A DNA stretch of 64,000 bases from Stratiolaelaps scimitus (lineage: Eukaryota; Arthropoda; Arachnida; Mesostigmata; Laelapidae), in NCBI GenBank assembly GCA_019614645.1, contig JABWDB010000008.1:8494001-8558000 (forward strand). The letters are read 5' to 3'. Position 1 is the first letter of the stretch. Every line of letters begins with the position of its first letter. The position numbers and the translations under genes were made by a program. Shown one piece after another: positions 44,909-57,811 of the stretch. The notes under the pieces were generated by a model. That model saw only the letters and a program-made list of their open reading frames with translations. It was not told the origin of the DNA and did not search any database.

Positions 44909-46156
44909 CATTTACACGTACCAATGTGTGCAGACAATAAAGTGCGAGGGCATCTATTATTGCTTTGTTAAGTTTGCCTTTCACAGTACGCCATCGATAT
45001 CAGCAGCCGTGGTGGGTATCAGCCGTGTTTACACCGTGTTATGTGATATTTGGCAAGGCCGTCGTCCAGCCAGTTATCATCTATCTCGTTACATATTGAG
45101 GGATTGTCGGCCAATCGCGCTATTATGACGAGGCATGAAACTCAAGGTCATCCGTCCATCTGCTCAGAGGTCAAATAGCAACTTCCGAGACGGGCGTTGA
45201 CGAGTCCAGATGGACGGGATAGACGTCCGTAGTGAGACTCTTACGGCCACCGGCAGTTGGTGGCAGCGGCAGCCGCAATGGAATTGCAACAACGGATGAT
45301 GATCGAGTACGCCGATTCCGCTCTGACTCCGTCTAGTGTGCGGCTAAATACATGTTGTGCTGGCGGCAGTGGTTGTAGTAATGGCCTCGTAGCACCGCTC
45401 GTCTCTGTCTCTCTCTATCTCTCTCTGTCTCTTGTACTCGACATTGGCGGAAGAAACAGATACGCTCAATTTGCCATTTGCCATATGTTATACGAAGAGG
45501 GGTGGCAGCGAACAAGCCAGACAGCAACGTTGCCTTGCTTCGACTGTCAACGAGGCAACCGTCTACGAGTGGATATACGAGAGACATTATCGTGAGAGCG
45601 GTAAATAGCTTTATTATAACGGTATTGGTTTACACTCGAAGCTCTGACTCGATGTTTCGCGCTTTGTGGGAGATTGCGTTGGCTGGGACAGTGGCGTAAA
45701 ATCAATACAATAGCTTAGTCAACAGTAGGGGCGCGCCGAATCGTAAGGTCCTTTCGAGCTATTTTGTATTATACAACGAAATACCGTTTGACAACGTTCG
45801 GATTTGAGCGGCATAGCCGGGTGGCATTGAACCTGCTTATACATCTGGGTCTTTTGCTTACATGTAGCTTAGCCTAAAGATCTTTTTTGACTTTAACATC
45901 AGCGTTCCGTGACCAAACCCTTTTTCCTGAATGAACAAGACCGAACGGAATTTATCGAAAATTGGCGAATCTATTAGATAGAGAGGCCTTCACCCTGCAA
46001 AACGTTTACTACTCGAGTAATCGATTCAGGATTGGGGTTGACTGGACTGTTGGAGGGGACTAAGTAGGTGACTTCACTTTAGGACATCTCACGAACTAAC
46101 GAGTTGCGACAATTACCTCGGCTCTTCAGCAAACTAGAGGTTGAACTATACCCTAA

Positions 46157-46772
46157 TTGTTGGCACATGTTCGAATTCAGCGCACCACATATAACGAAGT
46201 TTTAATGGAACTTGAGAATGACCAAGAAAGATTCGAAATAGCTCCCCGCGAATTGATTTCGGCACAGATGGGAACACGTGTGGCATATTCTAAATGCAAC
46301 CTGCAACACTATAAGCGTCAAAAGCAAATGCACAATGTCGCGATTCATGAATCTTGGGTGAGCTTATACCGGTTGCCTGAGAGAGTGACGAGGCCTTCCT
46401 GTCGTCTCGTCCCGAATGGCTTCGAACGGACGAAATGCCATAGCCAGGACATGTCGAATAGATTGGTCCCAAAGTAGATGGATTACACTTGCTATGGACA
46501 TCAACGGTATTTGCTATTTTACCACCAATGCAATCCGATGCAATCTCGAGTTCTTGAAAAGGCTCATGGTAAAGGCAAATGGCGCGGCGATCCAAAGCAT
46601 CCAGTGTGATTTCTCGATGACAATGCAAAACCTCACCATACGATCGCTGATGCGTCAGGGACCAGCTCTCAGTCGGCGAAAAATGCTCAGTACATTAGCT
46701 GAAAATAATAGAAAAAAAACCCAGAAAAAATACCTATTCGTATGGTTTGAATATTGCAGTGTTGTATCGTAG
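46157..46772 (+). pseudogene. Degraded mariner-type transposase remnant
   Basis: Pieces of a mariner transposase appear in order across shifting frames. A HESWVSLYRLPERVTRPS block corresponds to the DESW-type first catalytic motif, with Asp replaced by His. It is followed by ITLAMDINGICYF (the strand before the second motif), then DDNAKPHHT, the second catalytic Asp block. At least two frame changes and a TGA just before the DDNAKPH block break it. It cannot code for active transposase. No inverted terminal repeats were located. Confidence 0.6.
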
Positions 46773-49386
46773 ACACATTTTATATGTGTAGCTGCATGTA
46801 CAGCTCCATCGGTGTAAGTAGGTTTGCTGTAGAAAAATCGGTGTAATGGAGGCAGCAGTAGCCTATTACGATATACCATTACCCTCCGATGCGATCTTCT
46901 GCGCTATTTCTTGTCTTGTCATCCTTCTGGCCTTCTGCTACTTTTGCTGCCGCGGCAGTTTCTTCTTCTATCTCGGCTGACTACGTCCTCCTCCTTGCTG
47001 GCTGGCTGGCTGGCCCAGTGCGAACTGCGAGGGATGGTGTACATACGAGGCAGTGTTGGTATCTGTCGCGTCTCCTCACCATCCACGAGCGCGTGTGCTG
47101 GTCGGGTTCTCTGTCGTAGTGGCCCAGCGGGCCACAACGAGGGACCCCAGAGTCACTGCGCTCGCGCACAGAGCCGAGGAGCTGCTCGCACGCTGATAGC
47201 GCAATCAAATCGCCATCAGCTCCAGTCCTGGAGGGCTCGCAGCCCTGACGGCGCAGCCAATGGTCGATCCCGACGGGAATCACTGTCGGTGGCATACTAC
47301 GAGTGCGTAAGCTACGCAGAGACCGTCTGCTCTTTCGGTCATTGTAAAGTAGACGCCCACTCCACTCATCAGCGCTCGCCACTCACTGTACAATCCCACC
47401 ACCGGCCGATTCCAATTCTGTACCCTCCTCCCTCCCTGGTAAACTCGCAAGGAAAGCCGTTCACTGCCGTTTACGACACCACTCGCGTGTGGCAGATACC
47501 GAGTAACACACGCCGAAAAGGACTGATGATGATGCCCATAACAGTGCCCATCCGCCGCCACGACGGGTTCCTGTGGATAGGCATACGTGCGAAACACTGT
47601 CCGATTCAAAATTGCAAACTGAAGACACGACACGGGACGGAACATCCAAAACAGCGGGGTCTTGGGATCACAGTGTTTACCGCCACGAAGCGCCTGCTGA
47701 TGAAGTAGGCTGCCGATTTCTAATCGAATAACCTAGCTCAGTAGAGCCGACGACGTCGCTGGGACCAAAATGGGATCGAAGCTAAGAGAGCACTCCATTT
47801 GGATGTTTGTGCCAGGCCCATCGGTCGTGTACAGCATGCCGATTCGAATCGGGCATAACTTACGAGAATCTAGGAGGCAGGGCCGGAGCGACCCGAATTC
47901 CGCGTTCCGCACATTCTAACTAAAGGGTTAGTCCCATTTCAGATCTCCAGGCCAACCAGGCATCTGTGAGCCGCGGTCCGAGTGTGGCGAACGACTAAAC
48001 TTGTACGTGCAAACCCTGGGCGGGTACAACCGCAGGTGTGAGCGGTATCGCTAAGGGAGGACTACGCACACTCCTAGCTTTCAGGAGTCTCGGCCTTTTC
48101 TCACAACAATCCTCAGCAATGGGAACATATTTGCTCTGGGGCGAGACGTCTCTCTATAGAAACTGTGATGAAGAATATCCAGGGGCACGAGAGTTCCATG
48201 ATCATATTTGTTTCATTTGTACTATAACGGTTAATGCTGCCAGCAACAAGTACTACATACAGTACAATAGATATAGGGAATTTGAATTTTGTGGAGCTAT
48301 TTATGGTAAAATCAATAGAATTTTATCCTTTTCATACGTGACCAACTCGTTTCACCTTAAGCCTGCCTAGGGCCTCTTCCAAAGCCATCGATCACACTCC
48401 TAGCGGATTTCAATGCTGGCTCGAGCTCGCTGGGGAATCAGCTAGAATAAAGTGATCTGTTTTCCAACTGTTGGAGAGATGGATTAGAGTATACGGGCTC
48501 GCTGGAAGGCAAAATTAGTCGAGTTCATTAAAATCGCATAAAGGCACCGACCTCAAGCCCGTACGCTCAGCAAAGCTTACTTGAATAGGTAGAGAGTCTA
48601 CGAATTCCCCAATTGGTCGTCAACTTCATCACACCATACGCCAATATGGGACTAACGTGACAATTTATTTTCAATCACCCATATGAAGGCAATTATACTC
48701 ACACTTGTATATATATAGAGATTATTTAGGGCAAATTGTTGTCCATCCTACTGTCGCGAGTCTACGCAAATCAACAATTTCGCAAAGAAGTATAACAGAA
48801 GGCTCTAATAAGCCACCCTTCGCCGAATGCCAACAATAAAACAATATGTGACATAGCTGATAGACGTCACTATCGAGGGCAAAAATACTGGAGGAGCTGG
48901 GGTCCCCGCCAAGGTCGACACTGCAGTTTCTGGTAGGTCGGCCTGCTCCGTTAACGCGAAAGCCACTCCGCGAGGGGCTCCTCTGTAATGCACGGGATAG
49001 TCGCAACTCAGAGGGGGGCGTCAGCCGCCCATCGGTGGATCTTTCCACGTGGAGTTCGGAGTACAAAGTTTATAGTCGACAGCGAACGACGACCGAATAA
49101 AGCTTCGGACACTGATGTCTCCTCTTCCTGTAGATAGCGGCAGGCAGAGGGCTGAAATCTCTGTAGGCTTTACTTCGCTTCTTCGTCCTATCCCTGATAT
49201 GGCTGCCAAGGCGTAGATACAGCTCTATCCCAGCAGAAAGGAAAGTATATTTTCGATGTTTTTTTATTCCCCACGGCATTGCCGAAAGAAACAGAGAGAG
49301 AGGGAGGGAGAGATGAAATGAATGTATGAAAATTTTAAAGGCATGAGAACAGGCTTATAGACGTTATTAGTAGACGGGATGATGTG
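46773..49386. other. No gene identified; GC-rich open stretch
   Basis: A 265-codon plus-strand open stretch (46911-47708) is long for this window but overlaps equally open minus-strand frames and has no recognisable domain. Around 48720-49290 the minus strand has Ser/Arg-rich open segments with no match I know. A short LADFNAG-like string near 48400 recalls retroelement endonucleases but is too short to call. Confidence 0.4.
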
Positions 49387-49445
49387 CGGGCAGCGCCGAG
49401 TACTTGGAACATTGGGGTCTTTGGTTCGAATCCCGCAGAAAGCAT
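49387..49445 (+). repeat. tRNA-Ser-like remnant (tRNA pseudogene or SINE fragment)
   Basis: The segment has a GCCGAGT-type A-box region and the string CATTGGGGTCT as in some tRNA-Ser variable arms. An exact B box, GGTTCGAATCC, follows. The anticodon arm is missing and no closed acceptor stem is visible, so it cannot be a functional tRNA. It looks like a deleted tRNA gene or the head of a tRNA-derived SINE. Confidence 0.4.
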
Positions 49446-49654
49446 ATGAGGTTTGAAGTAATACAAAAGTGACCCCATGAATCATGGCCCATGTGTCAAC
49501 ATCTGACCCTAGTACAGTGCAGGTTGCCTTTTGTTCATATCAGGGACAGATGCTATGGGTAAATAAACGATTCCGAGAGCAACGGATACTGTATATAGCA
49601 TGGAATAATGGTTTTATATATGTATGCACTTACACACACACATATATATGTATA

Positions 49655-49660
<6 letters not shown>

Positions 49661-49733
<73 letters not shown>
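49661..49733. repeat. TA microsatellite
   Basis: An uninterrupted TA tract of 73 nt preceded by CA and TATG-interrupted units. A 200-codon reading frame crossing it is not a gene. Confidence 0.95.
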
Positions 49734-49735
<2 letters not shown>

Positions 49736-52700
49736 GGTTTATACATTTTAAGAAAGCTTTTTTACAATTGTACACTTAACCTAATACTTGCCGTAAACTT
49801 TTTTTTGTTGACCACCCACGACCTTGTGGGAGGCAAGTTTCCCCTCAACCTGGCACCTTCTAGTATTAGCTATTCATACCAAAATAGCCCGATCGCCCTC
49901 CTCGCTAAATGCAATTCGAAGCCAGTCACCGCTCTCAACTATATATACACATCGAATACGTACACACGTTATAACTGCAATCGGTTCGACCAGGTTGGTA
50001 CCCGTTCCATCATGGTCCTACTAGGCGACTTTTCATATCTAACAGAAACGAAAAACATAGCGATACCATTACACCTTATGTGCTAATTTCTTCTGAAGGC
50101 CCAAACTTTTAGCCGTGGACCAGCGTCTCCTCCGCCCTGGATTACTCCGGCACAAGATACTATGAATATAATACTACGAATGCGATATATGGCCCTCTCT
50201 GAGCTCAAGCTCTTCAACATATAGTACGGCGTTTAATAAAGTTCTTTATTATTTAACCCTCTTCACGTGAGTGTGTCTGTCGCCGCCGGCTGTAGGTCGC
50301 AAGTGTGCCGGGGTACCCATATTAGCTTGAGCCAGTGCCAGCAACGGGGACAACGTGGGAATCGCCAGAAGAGACCTTAATCAGGGGAATCTACATACGA
50401 TGTAGCCCTGCCCTACACGGTAATTATTCCGAGGAAGAACGGGAATGGAGGCGCAGACAGTGGCGCCTCGCAAAACAATTATCGATATATGCACGAAGGC
50501 TGGCGGTTGCCGCCTGGCAGGTAGCGTCCAACGACGTCATCGTTCGTTCGGTTCTGTCGAAAGTAGCCGGGAGGTCGGGATCCGTCGGGTTGTGTTCGCC
50601 CCTTCGACACCGAACTTGGGCCTTCCTTCGAGCCTGGCTGGCTGTGTGGCTGAGAGAGCTTTGATAGAAAAAGCCTGCGTTTCTCTACTTCAGCAGTTCT
50701 CGCCGCCACCCTCCGTTCAGCTAACCCAATCGTTCTTAGTTTCAAAATAAGCATAATCTGCTAGCAGAAGCCCACATGGCGCTGCTGACTGCAGGGGACT
50801 ACTGGGACCGGCCGCTCTCTCCGAGTTGCGCTCGGCCCGGCCGTAACCCCTTCGTTCCGGCCGCTTCCGCGGCTCCGTAGCTAGCTCGTCCCGGTAGCGC
50901 GTCGAAGCTAGTCGGCGGCTGGAAGCGCTACCGCCAGCCAGCGCCGCCTTGTCTCCTCATCAAAGAACCCCAGCTTAGGTTCTTCCTCCGTAAAAGCTCA
51001 GGTCGACAGAGATGAACCGAACATCCATAAATATCTCTCGCTCGATGGCGGCGTAGGCAGCGCTGGCTGAGGCGAACGAGGATCGGCGTACGGGTTCGAA
51101 GAGCCAACGAACAACGAAGTAGACAGAACAAAGAGTTTAGAGGAGAAGGGCGATCAGCGGAAAGCCGGCAGGCATGCTCTTCCAATGATGATTTATAACC
51201 AAGATTGCTCATCCACGCAAGACGTCCGCCCCCTCTACGCTAGCTCGATCCGACTTTCCATTTGGCACTGGCTTGCCGTCCGTCGTCCGTCGACGGAAAG
51301 GTATGTATAAAGCGTAAACCTATACGAGGAGACCCAGACCACGTAAACTCTAAGAGCAGGAGAAAGAAGCCGCAGGGAGAGGTGGGACTTGCGCGAGAAG
51401 CCGAGTAGCTGGCGTGCGCAGTGAACTCACGAGCGAAGGCCACTACTCGTCGACCTACTGTAGAGGCGCCCGAAACTCAAGCCTTTGAGGTCCGCTCCGA
51501 CCGTTTGTGCAAGAGCAGAACGCGGCGACCCGAGAGACGCAGTCCCACCGTCAACGGTGGAAAAACAGACCTGGTGGCGTTCTCGTTGTGTACAGTCGTT
51601 TTGAACACCTCAAAGCGTTCCACCACCCGTTCACTGGTCGGTCCCCGGCTCCCTAAACACTTCTGGTTGTTACTAAATCGTCTTCTATCGCAGTTTAGCA
51701 GCTGCGAAATTGCAAAGGCACAGACCTGCCCATTCATCCATGCGCCCTGATTGCAATACGTTTTTACGTGTAAACTTTGGTGATCGCGACAGTCAACTCA
51801 AATGTGACCCGTACGCCACGAAGGGCAAAGGAACGATAGCTGGAAAAGTTCTTATCGACGAATTCGTATCAAAGGCTCTCAGCTGCCGCAAAACCTTCAC
51901 GGTTTTGATTTTAAATTCGCCAACTATAGCGAAACTTCATCTGACTGTCCCGACACGACGATACGATCTGTGAGGTTATTGGTCGTGAAGCCGTCGCCGC
52001 GTTTATTGATCCTTTGCAACGGCTTATCCCCAGATCAGAGGCTCCTAGAATCTGCCTGGAATCTGACAATTCCCTTGTTAATATCAACGCAACTATAAAT
52101 ATGAAGGGCAAGTCCTTCATGTCTAATCGTCGAGTCATGAAGAAGCCACGAAAGTACAACATAGCCCTGTACTCGAATAAGCCGATATAATTAAGTCCAC
52201 CGCGGACGACTGCTCTGCGATAAATGACACACTATAATAGAATCCCCATCATCGAGGCCTCTCCCTCGACGAGAACGACTAGTAGATAAATAACTCTCAA
52301 ACCAGTCGCAACTTCGTACGTAGTTCCTCTGACACAAATCTGCCACAGCCAATCCGTTGTGGGAGTTAATCAGTATAACTCAGGATAACGTACACAATGT
52401 AACGTCGTATGAAGGCAGTCAAGCACCGATGACTTGTCTATCGGAGTTAATCGAGGACCGCCTTGTCAACACTGCACTCCCCACGCACAGTATGTGTTCG
52501 TTGTGATGACAGCTACCAAAGTATGACAGCATCCAGGCTTCGTTGTGCCACGGACCATGTGTCCATCGCTTTCATATATAACACATCATTATATTATTGC
52601 AAAGGAGCTTCCCCTCAGACTGCCATCGTGACACACAGATTCAAACATACACACACCTCTATATCATATACCCCATCGTATCTCAGGCTATCCGCCTACT

Positions 52701-52845
52701 CGAGATATCACTTACGTCACCGCTGTTACAACTCGTTTCATTTCGTTCCGTTCGACTACGCCCTGCGCAAGAGGCGACAAGATCGTAAGACGAGTTCTTC
52801 GTCTGTTGCCTCACACCTCGAGGAGGATCTAGGCATTAGTGTATA

Positions 52846-53042
52846 GGGACATGGCTGAGGCTGGGTCCATCGACGTCAGGATCGGCCTTCCGTCCCCGAT
52901 CTGACCAGCCCGATTCGTTCGAGTGTTTGCCGTAAACACTCATCCGGCTGCCGGGGCCGTGTGACGATCCACGAAGAGACAAGTCGTGTGCCTTAGCCAT
53001 TTCATCACCATATCCCATACTAGACATAGCGGATATCGTCGA
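52846..53042 (-). other. Possible upstream exon, Gly/Ser-rich (weak)
   Basis: The minus strand is open for about 60 codons after a CCATAG acceptor-like site, with coding-like codon usage and the string GPGSRMSVYGKHSNESGWSD. Its orientation fits an N-terminal unc-13 exon, a region that is Ser/Gly-rich and poorly conserved in this family. No good donor is seen, and the frame ends at a stop near 52846, so this is only a candidate. Confidence 0.2.
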
Positions 53043-54636
53043 CTATGGCGGAACCTCCCGCCAACTGGCTACCCGTTGGCCCGTAAGCTAAGATCTATAT
53101 CCCTTGTACGTACCAATACGTAAATGTATCTGCCACTACATATACACATACTGGTACATACGAAGAGACGCACATATACAGTAGCTACTCGGCACCGAAC
53201 TCTATCACTGTCGGATTCGCGGCGGAGCTGAGCGGGGGTCTGCCACGGCCACGGATCAAGAGAGGTAAACATGACTCTCGCGGTACAACAACTCTGCCGC
53301 CGCTCCAGCTATCGCTGACAACAATAATGACACCAAGTGCTCAATGGCGCCGATAAAAACGGCGACGTCATCCCCGCCGTCGCCGGTCGTATACGCTGCT
53401 GCCGACGGTGGTAATGATGAGTCAACAGGGCGTTGATATTCAACCAATTGCAATAACTACGGCAGCCTAAGGTGCCTCTTCGAGGTCCCGTTTCACGTAG
53501 TTGTAACTTCCCGGTGTTATCTCGATGCGGTCGTATATACTCTTGTGTCACGTGAAGGCCGTCACGCGAGTAGGCTAACGTCAAGGGCCTTCATTCAAGA
53601 GTGGCAACAATTACCACCAATACTGCCACACGTTCACTGCAACGACTGCTATGGCGAAGAGCATACGTCGAATGGCCAAATCTTGGTTTTGGATTGCGTT
53701 CGCGTGCTCGACACATACGTAGAATGTTCGCGTTTTCTATATTATAGCAGTGTAGTGGGGGATAGCACGTCGGCCGACACTAGCCAATATGACCCTGTAA
53801 GTTGCTTGACTCTGGAACTCAAGTAATCCTTGCGTCGGTCTTTCTCAGGGACTTAAGAATTATATTATACATTTTCTTTGATAGACACCAACGTGATTCT
53901 TAGACAAAATTTACCGAGAAAGGCAAAGAAGCCTACAAGATGCCACGAATAGTATCCGAGCTTGAGTCGATAGTGAATGAACGTGTAAATTTTCTTCCGG
54001 CTTTTCCGCTCAGTGTTGCCATTCTGTATAAAAGACACTGGACAATTAACAACAGGAAATAATACAATTAGACAGTGACGAGAATAGAGACCAAACGAGG
54101 GAGAGAGAGAGAGAGAGAGGATACATACAATATAATACAAAGTGTGGTTTACTGACGGAACTGCACCTGTTCCGTGAATTTCCTCCCCTCAAAAAAACGG
54201 GGGAGAGCTGTAGTAGAGCATGTGATCAGGAGAGAGAAAATATAGACCATGTTAACCTCTCTGTGTGCCGGCGAGAGTTGATGTTTGATGGTCTGGGGAA
54301 ATAGTGGGGATGGGGGTCACCAGCTTCAAGCTAAATAAAACAAAAACAGGTAGAGGTAAGGGGTAACAGGAGATCAAACCTGAGATCGAAGTATATTATT
54401 ATTACTATCGTTGACCAGCGATGCAAAATGGGGGGCGGAGGGGGCAACAACCAACGAATTAACGGACCACCTCGCCTCAGTGTCGTTGCGATCGCCGCTG
54501 CTGCACCAAGCACTGTCATATTCGTTAGCCTCACCTATCACGACTACTACCATCACTGCTACTGCTACCTGTACAATGGAACGGGATGAGTGGAGCTGAA
54601 AGACCAAGAGAGAGAGAGAAAGAGAGAGAGACTCAC

Positions 54637-54703
54637 TCTCAGCACGAGAGCATTAGCATCATCATCATCGTTGCCGTCGTCGGTCGCCGAGATGAAGCGT
54701 GAT
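54637..54703 (-). other. Possible upstream exon, acidic (weak)
   Basis: On the minus strand a GGATTTCAG acceptor, 22 open codons reading SRFISATDDGNDDDDANALV and LR, and an AGA|GTGAGT donor form a good-looking exon. It ends in phase 0, which is what unc-13 exon 1 (32508-32672) requires. The intron would be 22 kb, and homology cannot be judged from such a short piece. Confidence 0.25.
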
Positions 54704-56798
54704 CTGAAATCCCACTTAAAAATGCGGCGGTGGCGGCGGCGGCGGTAGCAGCAGCGGACGAAGCGGCAACAGCTTTCAGCAGGGTACACTGAGCGACGGT
54801 GGGACAACGGTGGCAAGCCAGCGCTTCAGCGGATAGCAGACACTAAGCCAAGTAAAGTGAAGGCAGTGGCAGCCACCACCGCCACCGCCGCCGCCGCTGC
54901 TCTCTCAATCGATAATCGATTCGACGTCAACACACAGACTCACAGATAGACCCAGAGGGTAGCGTCGTTATGAGCTACTGGCGCTACGACGCCGCCGCCG
55001 CCGACGGTCACAATCGCCGCCAGCCTTCCAGTAGCCGCTACTCATTGATCCGTCCATGAACCGCATTCGTCGATTAGCACAATTCTACTAGTACTAATAA
55101 TCTTTTTTTTTGCTATTAGTATTACAACCACCATGAGTGATATGACTGTATCAGTATACAGCGATTCTGGACAGATGGCCAGCCTCACACGCTGCACCTG
55201 TCTAAGTAGATTTTCCAGGCTGACAACTCTCAGCTAACATTTAACATCCACGGAACAATTGCTCTTGGCATCACTTCATAACGGATGCCTTTTTATAATC
55301 ACTGCAAATGTGCAATGGCGTGAATCGGGTCCGTATCCCCGCCTGCGTGTCTGCCTACGTGGGTAGCAAGGCGAACACGAGTGCACCACGCCACGAAGCT
55401 GTCACGCTATCTGCCTCGACCCGATGGGGCACAACGTGCACTATCCTGTGAGGAGGTCGACAATGTCGACAACAAACATCGAGGGAGAGCTTTTGTTATG
55501 GAAACGGGACATGTAATACTATCTTGTTTCAAGCCGATACAATTCTACGATACAGTCCTGTGGATGTTTCATCGCTACAAAATCTATCAGCTCTCACTTT
55601 CAGCTATCTTGCCTCGTTATTCTCTGCTAACGCAACACACACACACACACACACATAGACGCACATATATATACATATACCGCAGAACAGGTCCAATAAG
55701 CGTTAATGTGTACTAGCATTTCAATGTGATATGATCATTTTGACATATTGGCATCCTGGGAACAGGATGTCGTTTCGCGTTCGTGTACTAACTTGAAAAA
55801 GTAAAAAAAAATAAATATTTATATTATATAATAGAATCTTAGAACACATTGGCTATGCTTTATTATTTATTATTATGCTACACGTACCGATTTATTGTTT
55901 CGTAATTATTTGCAATAATTAGCAAATACATCGCTCATAGTATTGGCACCAATATCGTAATCGAAAAAACAGTGGCATGGTAATAATATAATTAGATCAA
56001 TATCGAGAACGGCATAGTATTCATAAAGTGATTAAATGAGTTGTTCCTGTTGTTTGTTTACACTAATTTACCACCACAGCCACGATGTCGTTACTCTATT
56101 TGCTAGTGCTATGTGCACACGACAGCCAAACGCCGTTCCAAAGCCTTCTCCTGCTGCAGTAACCTGCATCGTTTACCAACAACAACAGCGATGATAATGC
56201 TGATGACAATGTTCGCGTTGTCGCCGACGCTGTCGTTGTCGTCACGGGATATACGAGTGTGTTAGCGGATGTGCTGCATGTCATTATACTGTGCAAACAC
56301 CGAGCAAAAAAACTACCACACCCACATCCACTGTGGCGGGCAGGCGCGTAGCCAAGCAAGCCCAGGCAGCCAGTCAGCTTCAGCCATCGTATTTTTTATG
56401 CCCCTCTTCTTCTAGTTGGGGGGGGGAGGCCGCCACGCCGATGGAAAGGTCGATGCTATACTTGCTTGTTGATGTTATACCTGGCGTTGATGATTATGTT
56501 ATTATTATTGTTGTTGTCAGCGTGTTTGTTAGGGTTCCGGGCTGGGGTGGCGGTTTCGTTACGGCGACAGCTTCGAGGCAGCGACACGAATCAGCCAGAG
56601 AATAGAAAACACAACTGGTATCCACCTGCCTGAATCGTCATATATGTCAAACCAAGCAGTAGTATCAGCAGTAGCAGCCGCAGCAGTGCGAGCAACAGCC
56701 GCACCCGTGGCAGCAACGACACCGGACATATTACATCTCGTTCTGCTTCTCTGGAGTCGAAGCGAACCAGTCCCTCGCCCCCATTATATTCAATCGCC

Positions 56799-56799
<1 letters not shown>

Positions 56800-56840
<41 letters not shown>

Positions 56841-56852
56841 CTCTCTCTCTCT
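56800..56852. repeat. CT microsatellite
   Basis: CT dinucleotide tract with one interruption (CAAT) at about 56838. Confidence 0.95.
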
Positions 56853-57586
56853 ATACGATATCGTGTCTTCGCTGTTTATGCGACCTCGTCATTCGCCTCG
56901 AAGCGGAACAGTCAGAATGTCCCATAGGCGCAACCGGTTGGGCGGGGGGTTGTCGTTATTGTCGTTGATGTTGTTGTTTTTTCAGCCTCTCTCTGTGCTC
57001 GCGCCGGCTTGGAACACCGCAGAGGGCTGGAGCCAGCGAGGGGTCGCAGAAGCAGCGGTGCTGAAGCAGAACCACGGCGGCATGTAGTAATATTAATTAC
57101 AACAATAATAATCATCATAATTATTATTATTAGTAGCAGTAGTAGAAGTATGAATTGTTCATTCACAACGATCTGCCGATAGTTCATTGTTTGCCTGACA
57201 CATTCACGCGTCGATCGGCCCATTTGCTCGGCCTATTCGAACGCACTGGTGTGAACGAGTGAATACGAGCGTCTGTGTCGACCTCGCTGCCTCAATTAGC
57301 TGTTGTATCTTAGTGCGCTAGATAATTGGAGCTGGTCGGCAGCAGCTGGTCGGGCAAAACGAACACCTAAAAAGGACGTATGCCTATGGTAAAAGCCTCT
57401 AACTACAAGCTAGAACCATTTTGAGCTTAGGTGCTGAGGTGCGAGGAAACGTATTAGGCTACAGTGACAACGACCCCGTCAATGGGAACAGGGATACGCA
57501 TCCGTATATGATACTATTAGGTTGATTGAAGCCTATCGACTTCCACCTCCGAGCACCTCTGTCTCCGGAGAGGTGTATAAAAACAT

Positions 57587-57811
57587 TTGGCAGAGAATCG
57601 GGGTACGTGGCTTAATGACGCGAACAACTGTAGGCGTGCCTGGCTTCTCCGCGACAACGCTCGTCACCCCAAAGCTGCTGATGTTGAGGAGTTTTTGGCC
57701 GATAAAGGAACCAACTTGTGGGGTCACTCCGCGTACTCACCTGCGATTAGCCCGCTAGATTTCTGTTGTTTTGGCCAGTTGAAGAGGGCACTAAGTGCTA
57801 TAAAGCACTAA
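57587..57811 (+). pseudogene. Mariner transposase C-terminal remnant
   Basis: The frame ends with LLRDNARHPKAADVEEFLAD and later YSPAISPLDFCCFGQLKRAL. These are the second and third catalytic blocks of a mariner transposase. The two aspartates are separated by 34 residues, the D34D spacing of mariner. The N-terminal DNA-binding half and the first catalytic block are not readable upstream, and the frame stops soon after the LKRAL helix, so this is a 3' fragment. It is separate from the remnant near 46.5 kb and reads in the same direction. Confidence 0.75.

Larger units (their letters stand above)
32673..46156. other. Region upstream of the traced unc-13 exons, no gene identified
   Basis: This stretch probably holds further unc-13 introns, N-terminal exons or the promoter, but none can be proven. 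It has AT tracts (32875-32895, 36081-36106, 38884-38902, 39416-39451, 44883-44908), GA tracts (35861-35889 and 38517-38540), a GATA array (39766-39798) and GC-rich open stretches. Examples of the open stretches are 34014-34487 minus, 34027-34377 plus and 36540-37260. None has a domain I recognise. Confidence 0.5.
49446..57586. other. No gene identified; microsatellites and possible upstream exons
   Basis: The stretch holds a long TA tract (49661-49733), GA tracts near 54098-54119 and 54606-54630, a CA tract near 55637-55654 and a CT tract at 56800-56852. Two open frames abut near 51700-52190 on the plus strand without a recognisable domain. Two weak minus-strand exon candidates are listed separately. 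GC content is raised around 50300-51500. Confidence 0.45.

Noticed and set aside
46911..47708. 265-codon plus-strand frame as a gene
   Set aside because: It begins in Leu-rich low-complexity sequence, both strands are equally open, and no motif is recognisable. I note it only in the regional entry.
48385..48455. LADFNAG string resembling a non-LTR retrotransposon endonuclease
   Set aside because: Only about seven residues match and the frame stops soon after, with no neighbouring reverse transcriptase motif.
49484..50086. 200-codon plus-strand reading frame
   Set aside because: It runs through a 73-nt TA microsatellite that has no stop in this frame. The flanks do not resemble a protein family.
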